A DNA stretch of 64,000 bases from Sphingobacteriaceae bacterium (lineage in GTDB: Bacteria > Bacteroidota > Bacteroidia > B-17B0 > Aurantibacillaceae), in assembly GCA_016705695.1 (NCBI GenBank), contig JADJLA010000003.1, forward strand, positions 62,001-126,000, in the 5' to 3' direction. This document shows positions 56,911 through 64,000 of the stretch, in pieces. The notes under the pieces were generated by a model. That model saw only the letters and a list, made by a program, of their open reading frames with translations, searched no databases and was not told where the DNA came from. The number at the start of each line of letters is the position of its first letter. The first letter of the stretch is position 1. The position numbers were made by a program, and so were the translations under genes.

Positions 56911-56950
56911 AGTTTTACCACTTTTTACCACTTTGAGACACTTTTTACCA
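56911..56950 (-). promoter_or_regulatory. Putative MraZ operator: four direct decamers
   Basis: On the minus strand the four consecutive decamers are TGGTAAAAAG, TGTCTCAAAG, TGGTAAAAAG and TGGTAAAACT. Three begin TGGTAAAA and one is degenerate; the period is exactly 10 bp, one DNA turn. Known MraZ operators are TGGGN repeats with 5-bp spacers, that is the same 10-bp period. The repeats overlap the region where the -33 element should be, fitting repression by promoter occlusion. Confidence 0.75.
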
Positions 56951-56955
56951 CTTCT

Positions 56956-57324
56956 GTTGAAAAAATGGTCGTTATTAACATTGTTAGTATCCTAAAAATT
57001 TTGTATAATGATTGAGCAAGTGGTATATTTTTTCCTTTGTTTATAAGTGTTCCACGGGCTTGAGGTAAGAAATGCTTGTTTAAGAAGAGGTCTTTTTGAG
57101 CCTAAGGATATTAACAAGCCATTCTGTATTTTTCGCTCATTCGTTTCTGCTCCGTTTTACCCAAAAACTAACCGTAATATAGAAGATGCGAGGGGAGAAA
57201 TGAACTTGAAATATAAAACTCTTCAGTCTTCATTATTATTTTTCTACCGTTTATAACTAATTCTTACCTTTACAATGAATGACTTGTATCTCTTTCATCA
57301 TCTATAAACCCTGATAAATTTTAT
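56956..57324. other. Intergenic region between mraZ and the phosphatase gene
   Basis: About 370 bp between two divergent genes. A 69-codon frame at 57047-57256 has no start context, domain or signal peptide that I recognise and is not called. No tRNA, riboswitch or hairpin terminator is visible. Apart from the promoters at either end I see nothing in it. Confidence 0.5.
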
Positions 57325-57332
57325 TATATTTG
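57325..57332 (+). promoter_or_regulatory. Promoter box close to the phosphatase start
   Basis: TATATTTG, an exact TAnnTTTG box, lies only four bases upstream of the ATG at 57337. If it is the -7 element, transcription would begin at or near the start codon and the message would be almost leaderless. A clear -33 TTTG was not found, so the call is moderate. Confidence 0.4.
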
Positions 57333-57336
57333 GTTG

Positions 57337-57777
57337 ATGACAAATTCACTTAGGCGATCATGCGTTTTTTTTCTGGTAATATTTTGTCAGATGGTGTACG
57401 CCAATAGTACAGATGACGGTTCGGCCAGAATTCAATTCAGTTACAATTCCCCTACTAAAATATTGATCACCGAGAAGTGGTACTTTAAGAATGGCGATAA
57501 TTTAAATTACGCAAAAAAAGACTTTGATGATACAAATTGGGATACGATCAATACGGCTTTAGGGGAAGAAGCAATGCTGAAATATGGTTTTAAGGGCAAG
57601 GCTTGGTTTCGTTTGCATTTGATGTTTGACTCAACAGTGACTTCAAAAAGTTATGTTTTCCAAATCTATCAAAAAGGTTCAAGTGAAATATATTTCAATG
57701 GTAAACTGGTTAAAGCTATTGGGAATGGTGGAGTAGAAAAATCAATGAGAATGGTTAGAACGACCCACTTTATTTAA
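57337..57777 (+). CDS. Membrane SpoIIE-type phosphatase, N-terminal fragment (extracytoplasmic domain)
   Basis: 146 residues ending at a TAA. Signal peptide (RRSCVFFLVIFCQMVYA) and a galactose-binding/jelly-roll-like domain (YAKKDFDDTNWDTI, GKAWFRLHLMFD, SSEIYFNGKLV). The last in-frame residues are RTTHFI. In the next frame the sequence continues LTPVKGEKK and then returns to the original frame as NVIAIRYENLDYEHS, which completes the domain. This is explained by one T missing near 57771-57774 and one A too many in the A8 run near 57793-57800. ATG 57337 is preferred over TTG 57334. Together with the next two entries it forms one gene of about 719 residues. Confidence 0.7.
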   Translation: MTNSLRRSCVFFLVIFCQMVYANSTDDGSARIQFSYNSPTKILITEKWYFKNGDNLNYAKKDFDDTNWDTINTALGEEAMLKYGFKGKAWFRLHLMFDSTVTSKSYVFQIYQKGSSEIYFNGKLVKAIGNGGVEKSMRMVRTTHFI

Positions 57778-57789
57778 CACCAGTTAAAG

Positions 57790-58461
57790 GTGAAAAAAAA
57801 TGTTATCGCTATTCGTTACGAAAATCTTGATTATGAACATAGTTATAATAGCTCGGGCGCTTTAATGGGAGGATTTTATAGTTCTATTTATGAACCCGAA
57901 AGTTATTTTGAGTATGTGTTCGAACAAATCACAACTGCTTCTGTAAATGGCATGGGACTTTTTTCTTTTTTCTTGTCAATTGGCTTGGTTCATTTTTTGC
58001 TCTTCATTTTTTATCGTTCAAGAAGATCGAATTTGCTATTTTCAATGTTCTGTTTTTTGTTTAGCTATTATTTTTTACACTTCTTTTTAACCACTGTAAT
58101 TTTGACTGAACCAATATCAAAGAGTTTAATGGTTGCCTTTTTAGTTATCTCCGTTCCTTTTTTCTTCCTCGCATTACTTAGTGTTCTTTATTCACTGTTC
58201 TATGAAAAAAACCCTAAACTACTTAAGTATCTTTTTTACGCTTCCATTCTTTGCTCTATATTATTAATGACCTTCCAAGTGATCGGTTATATCATGGGTC
58301 TTATTCTAGTTTTAATTACTGTAATAGAGCTTTTAAGAGTGGTTATCGTTGCTATACGGAAAAAAAAAAGAGGGCTGAATTCTTTCAATTGGTTTCGGCG
58401 CATTTGGTCTTTTTTTATCTACCATCTTCCTCGCGATGATCTTAAGTGGTGGAGATTTTGA
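57790..58461 (+). CDS. Membrane SpoIIE-type phosphatase, middle fragment (multi-helix membrane domain)
   Basis: The frame is shared with the N-terminal fragment and is open from 57778; the ATG used is not a natural start. After the end of the jelly-roll domain (NVIAIRYENLDYEHSYN) there are six or so membrane helices (for example GLFSFFLSIGLVHFLLFIF and VAFLVISVPFFFLALLSVL), the layout of 7TM sensor modules. The real reading leaves this frame between about 58359 (an A10 run) and 58382; the final 25 codons here (SFNWFRRIWSFF onward) are out-of-frame read-through. Removing one A near 58378-58379 would join it to the third fragment as RGLILSIGFGAF. Confidence 0.65.
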   Translation: MKKNVIAIRYENLDYEHSYNSSGALMGGFYSSIYEPESYFEYVFEQITTASVNGMGLFSFFLSIGLVHFLLFIFYRSRRSNLLFSMFCFLFSYYFLHFFLTTVILTEPISKSLMVAFLVISVPFFFLALLSVLYSLFYEKNPKLLKYLFYASILCSILLMTFQVIGYIMGLILVLITVIELLRVVIVAIRKKKRGLNSFNWFRRIWSFFIYHLPRDDLKWWRF

Positions 58462-59497
58462 TATTGAAGGAGGGTCGATAGCGGAGAAATTATTTTTAAC
58501 CTCGTTTATTTTAGCCATCATTAGTATTCCACTCTCCATGTCAACCTTCTTAGCTTGGGATTTTGCACAAACAAATAAGTCATTGGCAAATAAATTAATT
58601 GAAGTAGAAGAGTTGTCTGCTAAGTCAATAGAGCAAGAAATAGAAAAACAAAGATTATTAGCAGGACAAAATGAAAAATTGGAGGTGCAAGTTACAGAAC
58701 GAACAAAGGAAATTAACGAACAGAAAAAAGTAATTGAAGAAAAAAATAAAGATATAACTGATAGTATCAATTACGCGCAAAGAATTCAGCGCTCAATTCT
58801 ACCTACCTCAGTAGAGATCAATGATATTTTTAAAGAGAGCTTTGTTCTTTTTAAACCACGCGATATTGTGAGCGGTGATTTTTACCAATTCAAAAAGAAA
58901 GGCGATCATAAATATGCAATTCTTGCCGATTGTACCGGGCATGGAGTTCCGGGCGCATTAATGAGTATGATCGGAAGTAACTTATTAAATCAGATCATCA
59001 TTGAGCGCGGCATTATTGAGCCAAACAGAATATTGAGTGAGTTACACAAAGAAGTGAGAAGTACTTTGAGACAAACTAGTGGTGTGCAATCACACGATGG
59101 TATGGATGCTTCTGTTGTATTAATGCATAAGAAAAAATTATTCATTGCCTCGGCAAATCGTCCGGTTTATATTGTGAAGAATGGAGAACTCACAGAATTG
59201 AAACCGGATAAGCGTTCCATTGGTGGGTCGCAAGCAGCAGATGAAATAACGTTTAATGTTGTTGAACTTGAAGCTGAATCTGAAATGATGCTCTACTTAT
59301 TTTCGGATGGGTATGCCGATCAGTTTGGTGGCGAAGCCGGAAAGAAATTTAAAGTGAAGAATTTAAGCCAGCTCCTCTTATCGATTCATTCAAAACCTTT
59401 GAATACTCAAAAAGAAATACTCGATACCACCTTCGACAATTGGAAAAAACATTTAGAACAAGTGGATGATGTTAGCTTGATCGGGATCAGATTTTAA
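58379..59497 (+). CDS. Membrane SpoIIE-type phosphatase, C-terminal fragment (last helices, coiled coil, PP2C-like domain)
   Basis: Open frame starting with the last membrane helices (ILSIGFGAFGLFLSTIFLAMIL; SFILAIISIPLSM), then a coiled coil (about 60-130; VTERTKEINEQKKVIEEK in pattern), a SINYAQRIQRSILP linker and a SpoIIE/PP2C phosphatase domain. Metal-binding aspartates are in IVSGDFYQF, ILADCTGHGVPGALM, LFSDGYADQFGG and QVDDVSLIGIRF, all intact. Such proteins dephosphorylate anti-sigma factor antagonists or relay sensor signals; the target here is unknown. The first ATG is at 58436, but the frame upstream is clearly coding. Domain integrity argues that the gene is, or was until recently, functional. 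Confidence 0.78.
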   Translation: MLSIGFGAFGLFLSTIFLAMILSGGDFDIEGGSIAEKLFLTSFILAIISIPLSMSTFLAWDFAQTNKSLANKLIEVEELSAKSIEQEIEKQRLLAGQNEKLEVQVTERTKEINEQKKVIEEKNKDITDSINYAQRIQRSILPTSVEINDIFKESFVLFKPRDIVSGDFYQFKKKGDHKYAILADCTGHGVPGALMSMIGSNLLNQIIIERGIIEPNRILSELHKEVRSTLRQTSGVQSHDGMDASVVLMHKKKLFIASANRPVYIVKNGELTELKPDKRSIGGSQAADEITFNVVELEAESEMMLYLFSDGYADQFGGEAGKKFKVKNLSQLLLSIHSKPLNTQKEILDTTFDNWKKHLEQVDDVSLIGIRF

Positions 59498-59566
59498 TTG
59501 CAGCAAACTTAGCTCATTATTTTTTTACGGTAAACCTGTAAGGCTGGCAAATGAATTCCTAAAAGA

Positions 59567-60016
59567 TCATTTCGCTCTAGGTAGATATTTGATCTCTACA
59601 AAACGATTATAGGCTTTTAATGAGTCCTTTTTTACCTCTGATTTTTCGGCTTCAATTACACTTTTACCATGAACAGTTAAGTTAATACTTATATGTGGCC
59701 ATTGACGTTGAATAGAAGTTGTTACACCTGATTTAATTAATGCATCGTGTACAGCCATTAATCGAGTGTCGTCAAGTTTTTTTCTGTTTGTTTCGTCAAA
59801 ATTGGTGCAGACCATTAATTTGATCCCTCCGTTCTCTGACTGCACTCTTTTAGCAAATTCATTTAAAACGGTTTGGCTTTTGGTTTTTTTATCGATAGGA
59901 TTTACTTCCAAAATTTCTGAGGAATTTTGAGCGAAATAAACTCTGGCAATTTGGATCTTCTTCGGTTCTTGAAATGAAACCAAAACAATCGAAAGAAATA
60001 GAATTATAGTTTTCAT
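59567..60016 (-). CDS. Small secreted OmpA-like protein
   Basis: 149 residues with a short signal peptide (MKTIILFLSIVLVSFQ). The mature part has the order of an OmpA C-terminal domain: an opening strand (IARVYFAQNSSEI), a helix (SQTVLNEFAKRVQS), a strand (IKLMVCTNFDET), a helix starting LDDTRLMAVHDALIKSGV and a final strand NRFVEIKYL, matching the usual NRRVEI ending. The residues that usually bind diaminopimelate are not clear, so peptidoglycan binding is doubtful. The family link is inference from pattern. It lies 9 bp downstream of asnS on the same strand. Confidence 0.72.
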   Translation of the reverse strand: MKTIILFLSIVLVSFQEPKKIQIARVYFAQNSSEILEVNPIDKKTKSQTVLNEFAKRVQSENGGIKLMVCTNFDETNRKKLDDTRLMAVHDALIKSGVTTSIQRQWPHISINLTVHGKSVIEAEKSEVKKDSLKAYNRFVEIKYLPRAK

Positions 60017-60025
60017 AAAATTTAA

Positions 60026-60924
60026 TTAAAACTCACAATTGTTAGGTGTACGAGGGAATGGTATCACATCGCGAATATTCGTCATCCCTGTTACAAATAA
60101 CACCAAACGTTCAAAGCCTAATCCAAAGCCGGCATGGGGACAAGCACCAAATCTGCGTGTATCCAAATACCAACCTAATTCTTCCACAGGGATATTCATT
60201 TCTTTCATGCGCGTTTCTAATTTTTCCAAACGCTCTTCACGTTGACTTCCACCAACGATCTCTCCAATGCCAGGAAATAAAATGTCCATTGCGCGAACTG
60301 TTTTTCCATCATCGTTTTGGCGCATGTAAAATGCTTTGATGTTCTTTGGATAATCAGTTAAGATCACGGGCTTCTTAAAATGTTTTTCTACCAAATAGCG
60401 TTCGTGTTCGCTTTGAAGATCAACGCCCCATTCGTTAATTAAATATTGGAATTTCTTTTTCTTGTTGTGGTTGCTTTCTCTTAAAATAGCAATAGCTTCT
60501 GTATAAGTTACGCGTTCAAAATTATTGTCTAAACAAAATTTCAATTTTTCAACCAAATTCATTTCACTGCGCTCGAGTTGTGGTTTTTGTTTTTCCTCTT
60601 CCAACAAACGTTGTGATAAAAATTCAATATCGTCACCGCATTTTTCGATGGCATAACCGATCACGTATTTTAAAAGTTCTTCTGCTAAATTGGCGTTATC
60701 GTTCAGGTCATAAAACGCCATTTCAGGTTCTATCATCCAAAATTCGGCAAGGTGACGTACCGTATTTGAATTCTCAGCTCTAAAAGTTGGACCAAACGTA
60801 TAAATATCGCCAAAAGCCATTGCTGCTAATTCGCCTTCTAATTGTCCTGATACCGTTAAGTTAACCGGCTTACCAAAAAAATCTTGCTTATAATCAATTT
60901 CTCCGGTTTCTGTTTTCGGAGGAT
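60026..60924 (-). CDS. asnS: Asparaginyl-tRNA synthetase, C-terminal fragment after a frameshift
   Basis: Carries most of the class II catalytic core: TVSGQLEGELAAMAFGDIYTFGP (family match), motif 2 as FRAENSNTVRHLAEFWMIEPE in pattern, the VILTDYPKNIKAFYMRQN substrate segment and motif 3 as GFGLGFERLVLFVTGMTN, ending IPFPRTPNNCEF, the standard AsnRS terminus. The frame is open up to 60922, beyond the first ATG at 60820, and the extra residues (PPKTETGEIDYKQDFFGKPVN) are conserved AsnRS sequence. There is no natural start, so this is the continuation of the upstream fragment, displaced by a one-base loss in the T5 run at 60924-60928. Confidence 0.88.
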
Positions 60925-61458
60925 TTTTATATCAAAATTAGTTACATGAAACGTTTCTCCAGCACCTTCGGCATCATTAGAAGAAATAATAGGAGTATGC
61001 AAATAAATGAATTCTTTTTCCTGAAAAAATTTATGTACCGCAAATGCTAAAGCATTGCGCACACGAAACACCGCGCCAAACGTATTGGTACGGAAACGTA
61101 AATGCGCTATCTCACGTAAAAATTCGAGGCTATGTTTTTTTGGCTGTAAAGGAAATTTTTCGGCATCACTATCGCCAAGGATCTCCAATGTGTTACAAAC
61201 TAACTCTACAGTTTGTCCTTTTCCTTGTGAGGCGATCAGTTTTCCAACTACACTAATACATGCACCTGTAGTGATTCGTTTTAAAATTTCTTCAGGGGTA
61301 TTATTAAAATCAACAACCACTTGTAAATTATTATTGGTTGACCCATCGTTTAACGCAATGAATTGATTGTTGCGAAATGTTTTTACCCATCCTTTAACTA
61401 TAATTTCCTGCTCTGCTGGTGATGTTTTGAGAACATCTTTGATCCTAATGCGTTTCAT
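60856..61458 (-). CDS. asnS: Asparaginyl-tRNA synthetase, N-terminal fragment
   Basis: Starts at ATG 61458 (MKRIRIKDVL); the longer frame to 61479 adds seven unsupported residues. It contains the OB-fold anticodon domain (VKGWVKTFRNNQFIALNDGS) and the beginning of the catalytic domain (HLRFRTNTFGAVFRVRNALA; FIYLHTPIISSNDAEGAGETF). After VTNFDIK the frame turns to unrelated sequence and stops. Adding one A to the A5 run (minus strand) restores KNPPKTETGE and the rest of the enzyme, giving 477 residues, a normal length. AsnRS charges tRNA-Asn and is normally essential, so the break is probably a sequence error unless a second copy or the GatCAB route exists. Confidence 0.88.
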   Translation of the reverse strand: MKRIRIKDVLKTSPAEQEIIVKGWVKTFRNNQFIALNDGSTNNNLQVVVDFNNTPEEILKRITTGACISVVGKLIASQGKGQTVELVCNTLEILGDSDAEKFPLQPKKHSLEFLREIAHLRFRTNTFGAVFRVRNALAFAVHKFFQEKEFIYLHTPIISSNDAEGAGETFHVTNFDIKILRKQKPEKLIISKIFLVSRLT

Positions 61459-61524
61459 TTGTAAAAAATTGAAAGGCAAAGATGCAAAAAAAGGACTAAA
61501 AAGTGAAATAAAGAAGGGATTTAA

Positions 61525-62097
61525 TTAAAGCCCGGTATGTTTCCTGAAAAGCTTGATGGCTAGTGCAAGAAGAACGATCCCGAATACTTTTTTCACAATG
61601 GCAATTCCTCCAACACCAAGCAGCTTTTCAATTTTGCTTAGGAATTTAAGTACAAAGAAAACGATGACCACATTTAATACAATTGCAATAATGATCGAGA
61701 GTAAATTGTATTCAGCGCGAATAGAAAGGAGTGTTGTTAAGGTTCCAGTGCCTGCAATTAATGGAAAAGCTAAGGGAACAACACTCGCGGTAGCAGGAAC
61801 AGAGTCTTTTGAAATTTGAATTCCTAGGATCATTTCAAAAGCAACAATGAATAACAAAATGGAACCTGCAATGGCAAAGTCGGAAACGCTAATACCGATA
61901 ATATTCAAAATGGCATCTCCAACGAATAAAAAAGCTAACATGATTCCCATTGAAACCCAAGAAGCCTTGCCCGCTTGAATACCCCCAACTTTTTCGCGAA
62001 GAGCAATGATCACGGGAATTGAACCAATCACATCAATTACCGCAAAAAGCACCATGGTTACCTTTAAGATCTCAACAATGTCAAATTGCAAATTCAT
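61525..62097 (-). CDS. MarC-family integral membrane protein
   Basis: 190 residues with six predicted membrane helices, the size and topology of the MarC/NAAT family. Family-like segments are FAVIDVIGSIPVIIALREK near the N-terminus and PLAFPLIAGTGTLTTLLSI in the middle. The family's biochemical function remains uncertain; the old link to multiple antibiotic resistance was not upheld. A 45-bp gap separates it from the asnS start, both on the minus strand. No regulatory site was recognised. Confidence 0.88.
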   Translation of the reverse strand: MNLQFDIVEILKVTMVLFAVIDVIGSIPVIIALREKVGGIQAGKASWVSMGIMLAFLFVGDAILNIIGISVSDFAIAGSILLFIVAFEMILGIQISKDSVPATASVVPLAFPLIAGTGTLTTLLSIRAEYNLLSIIIAIVLNVVIVFFVLKFLSKIEKLLGVGGIAIVKKVFGIVLLALAIKLFRKHTGL

Positions 62098-62213
62098 GAG
62101 GTAAAACTACTTAAAATAAGGAATTAATAAACCCCAAGTTATTAAGTTTGTATCGTTAAAAGTTTTGTTCGTTATAAGTTCGCTGTGTGCTTTGCTTCTT
62201 TAATTTTAGCTGA

Positions 62214-63575
62214 TTGAATAGAGTGATTAAATATCTGCTAGTTTTTTGTTTTTCAGTGTTCTTAAACAGAGCCCAAACTACAACGCGTGTACTATTTGTT
62301 TTCGACGCTAGCAATAGCATGGTTGGAAAACATGGAGATATCCAGCGCATGGAAGGGGCCAAACAAATGTTCAACAAATTCATTGACAGTTTAAGTAAAT
62401 TAAAGAATTATCAATTTGCTTTGCGTATGTATGGTCATACTGTAAAATATCCTCCCGGTGACTGCAATGATAGTAAACTGGTTGTTCCGTTTAATATGAA
62501 AAATGGTCTTGAAATAATAAAACAAAAAGTAAATGAAGCCAAACCAACCGGCATTACCCCTATTGAACATTCATTAACCGAATCGGCCAATGATTTTCCG
62601 GATAAGAAAGCTAGGAATATGATCATTTTAATTACCGACGGTATTGAAGAGTGCGGGGGCGATCCATGCGCAGCGCGACAAAAACTTTACGAAAAGGGAA
62701 TTATTTTTAAACCCGTGATCATAGGAATTGGTTTAACTATTGAACAAATAAAAACATTTGAGTGTGTGGGAACGTATTTTGATTTTGATGATCCGGATAT
62801 TTACACGGACGTAACTGAATTAATAAAAACGCAAAAGAAAAAAAAGACATCGGCCCAGGTGAATATATTGGATAGCAAGAATAAACCAACAGAAACCAAT
62901 GTGAACATGACCTTTTACGATGTGAATAGAAAAAAGTATAAGTACAATTATATTCACACCTTAAATAAGTTCGGAAATCCTGATACATTGTATATCGACG
63001 ATTTTCCAACATACAAAGTTATTGTACATACTATTCCTCCAAAAGAAAGCGAAGAAGTAAAACTTACCGAAGGAAAGCACACCACTATTCCTGTAATAGC
63101 TCCGCAAGGCGCCATGGTAGTATCGCGACCAAACGGCGTGTATAATTTCAACGAAAAAGTAAAATACATTGTGCGGAATGTCAACGAAAAACCAACCTTG
63201 CATGTTCAGTCCATAAGCACATACGAGCAATACATCATCGGCACCTACGACCTGGAGATATTAACTTTGCCACGAACCTTTATGTCGGGTATAAAAATTG
63301 AGCAATCAAAACTTAACGAGATCGTTTTGCCGAGCGCAGGAATGTTGCAGGTAAAAGCTATTGAAGCAGGCGATGGTTGTATATTGATGAAGAAAAATGG
63401 TAAAATGGAACGTGTTACAAACTTAACATCTTCAACAAACCAAACTTTTTATATGCAACCAGGAAATTACGTGATCGAATGGCGCTCAAAATCACTCAAA
63501 GGAAGCATTTATACCATCGAAAAAAAGTTCAGTATTACCAGCGATCAATCTACCTTGGTAGAATTGTATAAATAG
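62214..63575 (+). CDS. Secreted von Willebrand factor A domain protein
   Basis: About 453 residues. There is no ATG: a TGA stands directly before a TTG at 62214, and a GTG at 62223 is the other choice; either yields a signal peptide (VIKYLLVFCFSVFLNRAQ). The VWA domain spans about residues 24-205, with a full MIDAS: VFDASNSM (DxSxS), the Thr in PTGITPIEHSL and the Asp in ILITDGIEECGGDPC. The C-terminal half (about 215-453) looks like two beta-rich repeats (QGAMVVSRPNGVYNF). It probably binds a protein or polysaccharide through a metal site. It lies alone between marC (divergent) and secDF. Confidence 0.83.
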   Translation: MNRVIKYLLVFCFSVFLNRAQTTTRVLFVFDASNSMVGKHGDIQRMEGAKQMFNKFIDSLSKLKNYQFALRMYGHTVKYPPGDCNDSKLVVPFNMKNGLEIIKQKVNEAKPTGITPIEHSLTESANDFPDKKARNMIILITDGIEECGGDPCAARQKLYEKGIIFKPVIIGIGLTIEQIKTFECVGTYFDFDDPDIYTDVTELIKTQKKKKTSAQVNILDSKNKPTETNVNMTFYDVNRKKYKYNYIHTLNKFGNPDTLYIDDFPTYKVIVHTIPPKESEEVKLTEGKHTTIPVIAPQGAMVVSRPNGVYNFNEKVKYIVRNVNEKPTLHVQSISTYEQYIIGTYDLEILTLPRTFMSGIKIEQSKLNEIVLPSAGMLQVKAIEAGDGCILMKKNGKMERVTNLTSSTNQTFYMQPGNYVIEWRSKSLKGSIYTIEKKFSITSDQSTLVELYK

Positions 63576-63634
63576 ACCCAAAACCACCTCCTTTTTAACA
63601 TTTAACTATTTGATTATCAAATTTTTAATCTATT

Positions 63635-63666
63635 ATTGGGAATTAGGGTCCAATATCTTATATTTG
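63635..63666 (+). promoter_or_regulatory. Promoter of secDF
   Basis: TATATTTG at 63659-63666 matches TAnnTTTG exactly, and ATTG at 63635-63638 sits 20 bp upstream as an imperfect -33 TTTG. The start codon is 36 bp downstream. Confidence 0.55.
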
Positions 63667-63702
63667 CACCCTTAATTAAAAAAGTATTTAGAATCAATTT
63701 TT

Positions 63703-64000
63703 ATGCAAAACAAAGGAGCTATAAAAGTATTTGCCCTGTTACTTACACTGGCATGTATTTTTTATTTATCGTTTACATGGATTACGCGTAGCGTAGAAAC
63801 AGAAGCTGTTGAATATGCCGAAGGCATTGTTAATGGCCAGAAGTACAAAAGCCTAGCCAAGGAAGTTGCGAATGGCAACACTTCAAAAGAACAAAGTATT
63901 TTAGATTCTATCAAAGGTAGAATTGCCGATAGATATCTTGATTCGATGAAGAAAGAGGTTGTGTATAATCTCTTCATCGCAGAATATACCTACGAAGAAT
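63703..64000 (+). CDS. secDF: Protein translocase subunit SecDF (partial, N-terminus only)
   Basis: 99 residues from the ATG at 63703 to the right edge, still open. The N-terminus MQNKGAIKVFALLLTLACIF with a membrane helix, then YLSFTWITRSVETEAVEYAE and the YLDSMKKEVVYNLFIAEYTYEE segment, matches the opening of the Bacteroidota SecDF fusion as I recall it. SecDF uses the proton gradient to pull exported proteins through SecYEG. The fusion itself cannot be confirmed because most of the gene lies outside the window. Confidence 0.85.
   Translation, partial: MQNKGAIKVFALLLTLACIFYLSFTWITRSVETEAVEYAEGIVNGQKYKSLAKEVANGNTSKEQSILDSIKGRIADRYLDSMKKEVVYNLFIAEYTYEE

Noticed and set aside
56911..56950. 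Short tandem decamers as a CRISPR remnant or simple repeat
   Set aside because: Units are only 10 bp with no spacers, and their position before mraZ fits an operator.
57047..57256. 69-codon open frame upstream of the phosphatase gene
   Set aside because: No recognised domain, signal peptide or promoter, and it is the kind of frame expected by chance in a gap of this size.
62737..63230. Overlapping antisense frames within the VWA gene
   Set aside because: Composition is that of complement DNA and the sense frame has a complete domain.

Overview
The window is AT-rich chromosomal DNA from a member of the Bacteroidota, probably in the Flavobacteriales/Sphingobacteriales range; the family cannot be fixed from this sequence. 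The evidence is the type IX secretion / gliding translocon protein SprA, T9SS C-terminal sorting domains of both common kinds, promoter boxes of the form TAnnTTTG, an FtsZ ending in NSFLHDNVD, and a fused SecDF start. No rRNA, tRNA, CRISPR array, insertion sequence or prophage was recognised.

Layout. 1-5.2 kb: the N-terminal part of an outer-membrane beta-barrel-like protein (runs off the left edge), a TlpA-like thioredoxin, dxr, rseP and a secreted protein of unknown function. 5.2-6.2 kb: gene-poor DNA with a secreted protein built of six 17-residue repeats and a 245-bp element bounded by a perfect 19-bp inverted repeat. 6.2-16.7 kb (minus): maeB-ruvA-sprA, with sprA interrupted by one in-frame TGA. 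16.8-21.4 kb: alpha/beta hydrolase and LD-carboxypeptidase (minus), metG and a small secreted protein (plus). 21.5-34.5 kb: a secreted metzincin protease, rfbB, a NarL-type two-component system with a TPR sensor kinase, and a 2206-residue repeat adhesin with a gliding-type C-terminus. 34.6-37.5 kb (minus): a three-gene cassette (hexapeptide acetyltransferase, Gfo/Idh dehydrogenase, UDP-sugar dehydrogenase) resembling the route to UDP-2,3-diacetamido uronic acids. 37.8-41.2 kb: a second large T9SS cargo protein. 41.3-56.9 kb (minus): the complete division and cell-wall (dcw) cluster mraZ-rsmH-ftsL-ftsI-murE-mraY-murD-ftsW-murG-murC-ftsQ-ftsA-ftsZ, without murF and ddl. 57-64 kb: a broken membrane SpoIIE-type phosphatase, an OmpA-like small protein, a broken asnS, marC, a VWA protein and the start of secDF.

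How it works together. The dcw cluster makes lipid II and the division machine, and is headed by a promoter carrying decameric direct repeats that look like a MraZ operator. SprA is the T9SS outer-membrane translocon; the metalloprotease, the adhesin and the Vps10/BNR-like protein are its likely cargo. RseP, LdcA, SecDF and the sugar cassette also serve the envelope.

Caution. Three genes are disrupted: sprA (one TGA), asnS (one base missing from an A/T run) and the phosphatase gene (at least three lesions). asnS is normally essential and its lesion is a one-base homopolymer length change, so some or all of these breaks may be sequence errors rather than biology. I did not find a convincing undescribed defence or mobile system. 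The most interesting signals are the MraZ-type operator, the two inverted-repeat elements just downstream of stop codons, the 17-residue repeat protein, the higher-order repeat structure of the adhesin, and the sprA stop codon in the leaky UGA-C context.
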